DNA from: Methanoculleus sp.
GTDB lineage: Archaea > Halobacteriota > Methanomicrobia > Methanomicrobiales > Methanoculleaceae
DNA: 64,000 nucleotides
NCBI RefSeq assembly: GCF_030019085.1
Contig: NZ_JASEFJ010000003.1
Coordinates: forward strand, 62,001-126,000
Direction: 5' to 3'
Position 1 is the first letter of the stretch. Each line of letters opens with the position of its first letter. Shown here piece after piece: positions 62,907 to 64,000 of the stretch. A model generated the notes under the pieces. That model searched no databases. It was not told the DNA's origin and saw only the letters and a program-made list of their open reading frames with translations. The position numbers and the translations under genes are program-made.

Positions 62907-64000
62907 ATGAAGCACAATCTCCTGATTATCACGCCAGATTACCCCGATTCGACAGACACGTACATCGGCGGCATCTTCATAAAGGATTTTGTCGATACGG
63001 TGAAAGATTCTTTTCACGAGATCGTTGTTGTGGCACCCGTCCTCTTTTCCGGCAGGGTCATGCCAAACGACCGATACTGCACCGACTATAACTACGATAA
63101 CGTCTCAGTGTTCTACCCTCGCTGCCTCTTTATTCCACGGAGCCTTCATATCCCCGGGATCACGAACCGATTGAAGTTATCCTTTGATACAAGACCCTAT
63201 ATAGTAAAACGCCTGGTTAAGAAGCTTGGAAAAAGGTTTGACCTCATCCATGCCAACTTTACGTGGCCGTCGGCCTACATCGGCGTAATACTTAAGGAAG
63301 AGTTGAAGATCCCGCTCATAACAACAGTCCATGAAGACCCGGCCTGGCTTTCTGAGGAGAACGCTATGGCCCACCCCCTGATCCAGAAAGCCTGGGTAAA
63401 CTCTGACGCGATACTGAGACCAAACTCCCTCGATATACCGGTGTTGAAGAACTATAACAAGAAGGTCTTCCGGGTCTCAAACGGGTTTGCAAAAATCTTC
63501 CGACCGATGGGAAGTATGGGCTGCAGGGCAACCCTTGGATTGCCGGCAGACCGGCGCATCCTTCTCTCAGTCGGGAACCTGGAGGTCATCAAAGGCCACC
63601 GTTATCTCATCTCGGCAATGCGGAATGTTGTTTCAGAGCATCCTGACCTGCTCTGTGTCATCATTGGCGGCGGACCACAACGAGGAGCGCTGGAGAAACA
63701 GATCGCCAGAGATGGTATGGCGGAACACGTGATGCTGGTGGGAAATAGACCCCGTAACGAGATCCCGCTCTGGATGAATGCCTGCGACCTGTTTGTCCTC
63801 CCCAGTTTGAACGAGAGTTTCGGGATTGTTCAGATTGAGGCCATGGCCTGCGGAAAACCTATCGTCGCAACAAACACCCCTGGAAGCAGGGAGATCATAG
63901 CCTCAGAGAAATACGGTTTACTCTGCCAACCGGGAAACCCAGAAGATCTTGCGGATAAGATCCTTGTCGGTTTGGAGAAAGATTGGAACCAGCAGGAGAT
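62907..64000 (+). CDS. GT4 family glycosyltransferase (3' end outside window)
   Basis: At least 364 residues, open at the window edge. ATG 62907 has GGAG just upstream. N-terminal GT-B features are NLLIITPDYPDSTDTYIGGI and FDLIHANFTWPSAYIGVIL. The donor domain begins near RRILLSVGNLEVIKGHRYLI and includes LCVIIGGGPQRGALEK, LFVLPSLNESFGIVQIEAMA (the E-x7-E motif region) and GKPIVATNTPGSREI. The retaining mechanism and nucleotide-sugar donor are typical of GT4. It probably begins the next glycan segment, on the far side of the mobile region. Confidence 0.92.
   Translation, partial: MKHNLLIITPDYPDSTDTYIGGIFIKDFVDTVKDSFHEIVVVAPVLFSGRVMPNDRYCTDYNYDNVSVFYPRCLFIPRSLHIPGITNRLKLSFDTRPYIVKRLVKKLGKRFDLIHANFTWPSAYIGVILKEELKIPLITTVHEDPAWLSEENAMAHPLIQKAWVNSDAILRPNSLDIPVLKNYNKKVFRVSNGFAKIFRPMGSMGCRATLGLPADRRILLSVGNLEVIKGHRYLISAMRNVVSEHPDLLCVIIGGGPQRGALEKQIARDGMAEHVMLVGNRPRNEIPLWMNACDLFVLPSLNESFGIVQIEAMACGKPIVATNTPGSREIIASEKYGLLCQPGNPEDLADKILVGLEKDWNQQE

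Overview
The window is a chromosomal piece of a euryarchaeon. The information-processing genes are archaeal: PCNA, the iron-sulfur primase subunit PriL, DNA topoisomerase VI (both subunits), Alba, ribosomal protein S17e, archaeal-type NMN adenylyltransferase, an FKBP26-like isomerase and a radical SAM protein of the MJ_1487 family. Together with bacterial-type UvrABC repair genes, a GC-rich base composition and many envelope-glycan genes, this suggests a Methanomicrobiales methanogen, perhaps Methanoculleus-like. That placement is inference; there is no rRNA or methanogenesis gene in the window.

Layout. 1-3.9 kb: end of uvrA, then uvrC-uvrB. 4.3 kb: tRNA-Arg(GCG). 4.5-13.3 kb: a surface-glycan region (lipoprotein, GT39-like and GT2-GtrA membrane glycosyltransferases, UDP-GlcNAc 2-epimerase, GT2, methyltransferase, AglD-like membrane protein, polytopic glycosyltransferase-like protein). 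13.5-16.7 kb, minus strand: M20 deacylase, hypothetical, moaA, rlmE. 17.3-24 kb, plus strand: pcn-priL, HD protein, ThiN, rps17e, dapA-dapB, ferredoxin, asd, alba. This joins replication and translation genes to the aspartate branch leading to lysine. 26-31.2 kb: a flippase diverging from Gfo/Idh-wecC-wecB, which would supply UDP-ManNAcA-type sugars for glycan assembly. 32-47.4 kb: mostly housekeeping (FKBP, CYTH, phosphoesterase, MJ_1487 radical SAM, flavoprotein, ABC ATPase, DUF169, a coiled-coil/membrane pair, nadM-larB, hisS, top6B-top6A). 47.5-53.9 kb: an eroding accessory zone with a pRiA4b-like gene broken by a 73-bp repeat, an orphan IS605-type right end, hxlR/hcp with a palindromic operator and a frameshifted hcp, hicA with an internal stop, and a frameshifted MNT nucleotidyltransferase. 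53.9-60.6 kb, minus strand: an eight-gene dTDP-deoxysugar and glycan operon (rfbC-like, rfbB, MTase, rfbD, rfbA, MTase, GT2, HAD). 60.7-62.9 kb: a nested mobile region in which an IS1634-like element with a 6-bp target duplication sits in a decayed tnpB, next to another orphan right end. 62.9 kb to the end: a partial GT4 glycosyltransferase.

The most unusual items are non-coding. Two diverged copies of a 0.7-0.8 kb mosaic repeat lie at 25.2 and 33.1 kb. A 73-bp palindromic repeat lies at 31.7 and 47.9 kb. Two TnpB-less right ends carry omega-RNA-like folding. No CRISPR array and no complete new defence system was found.
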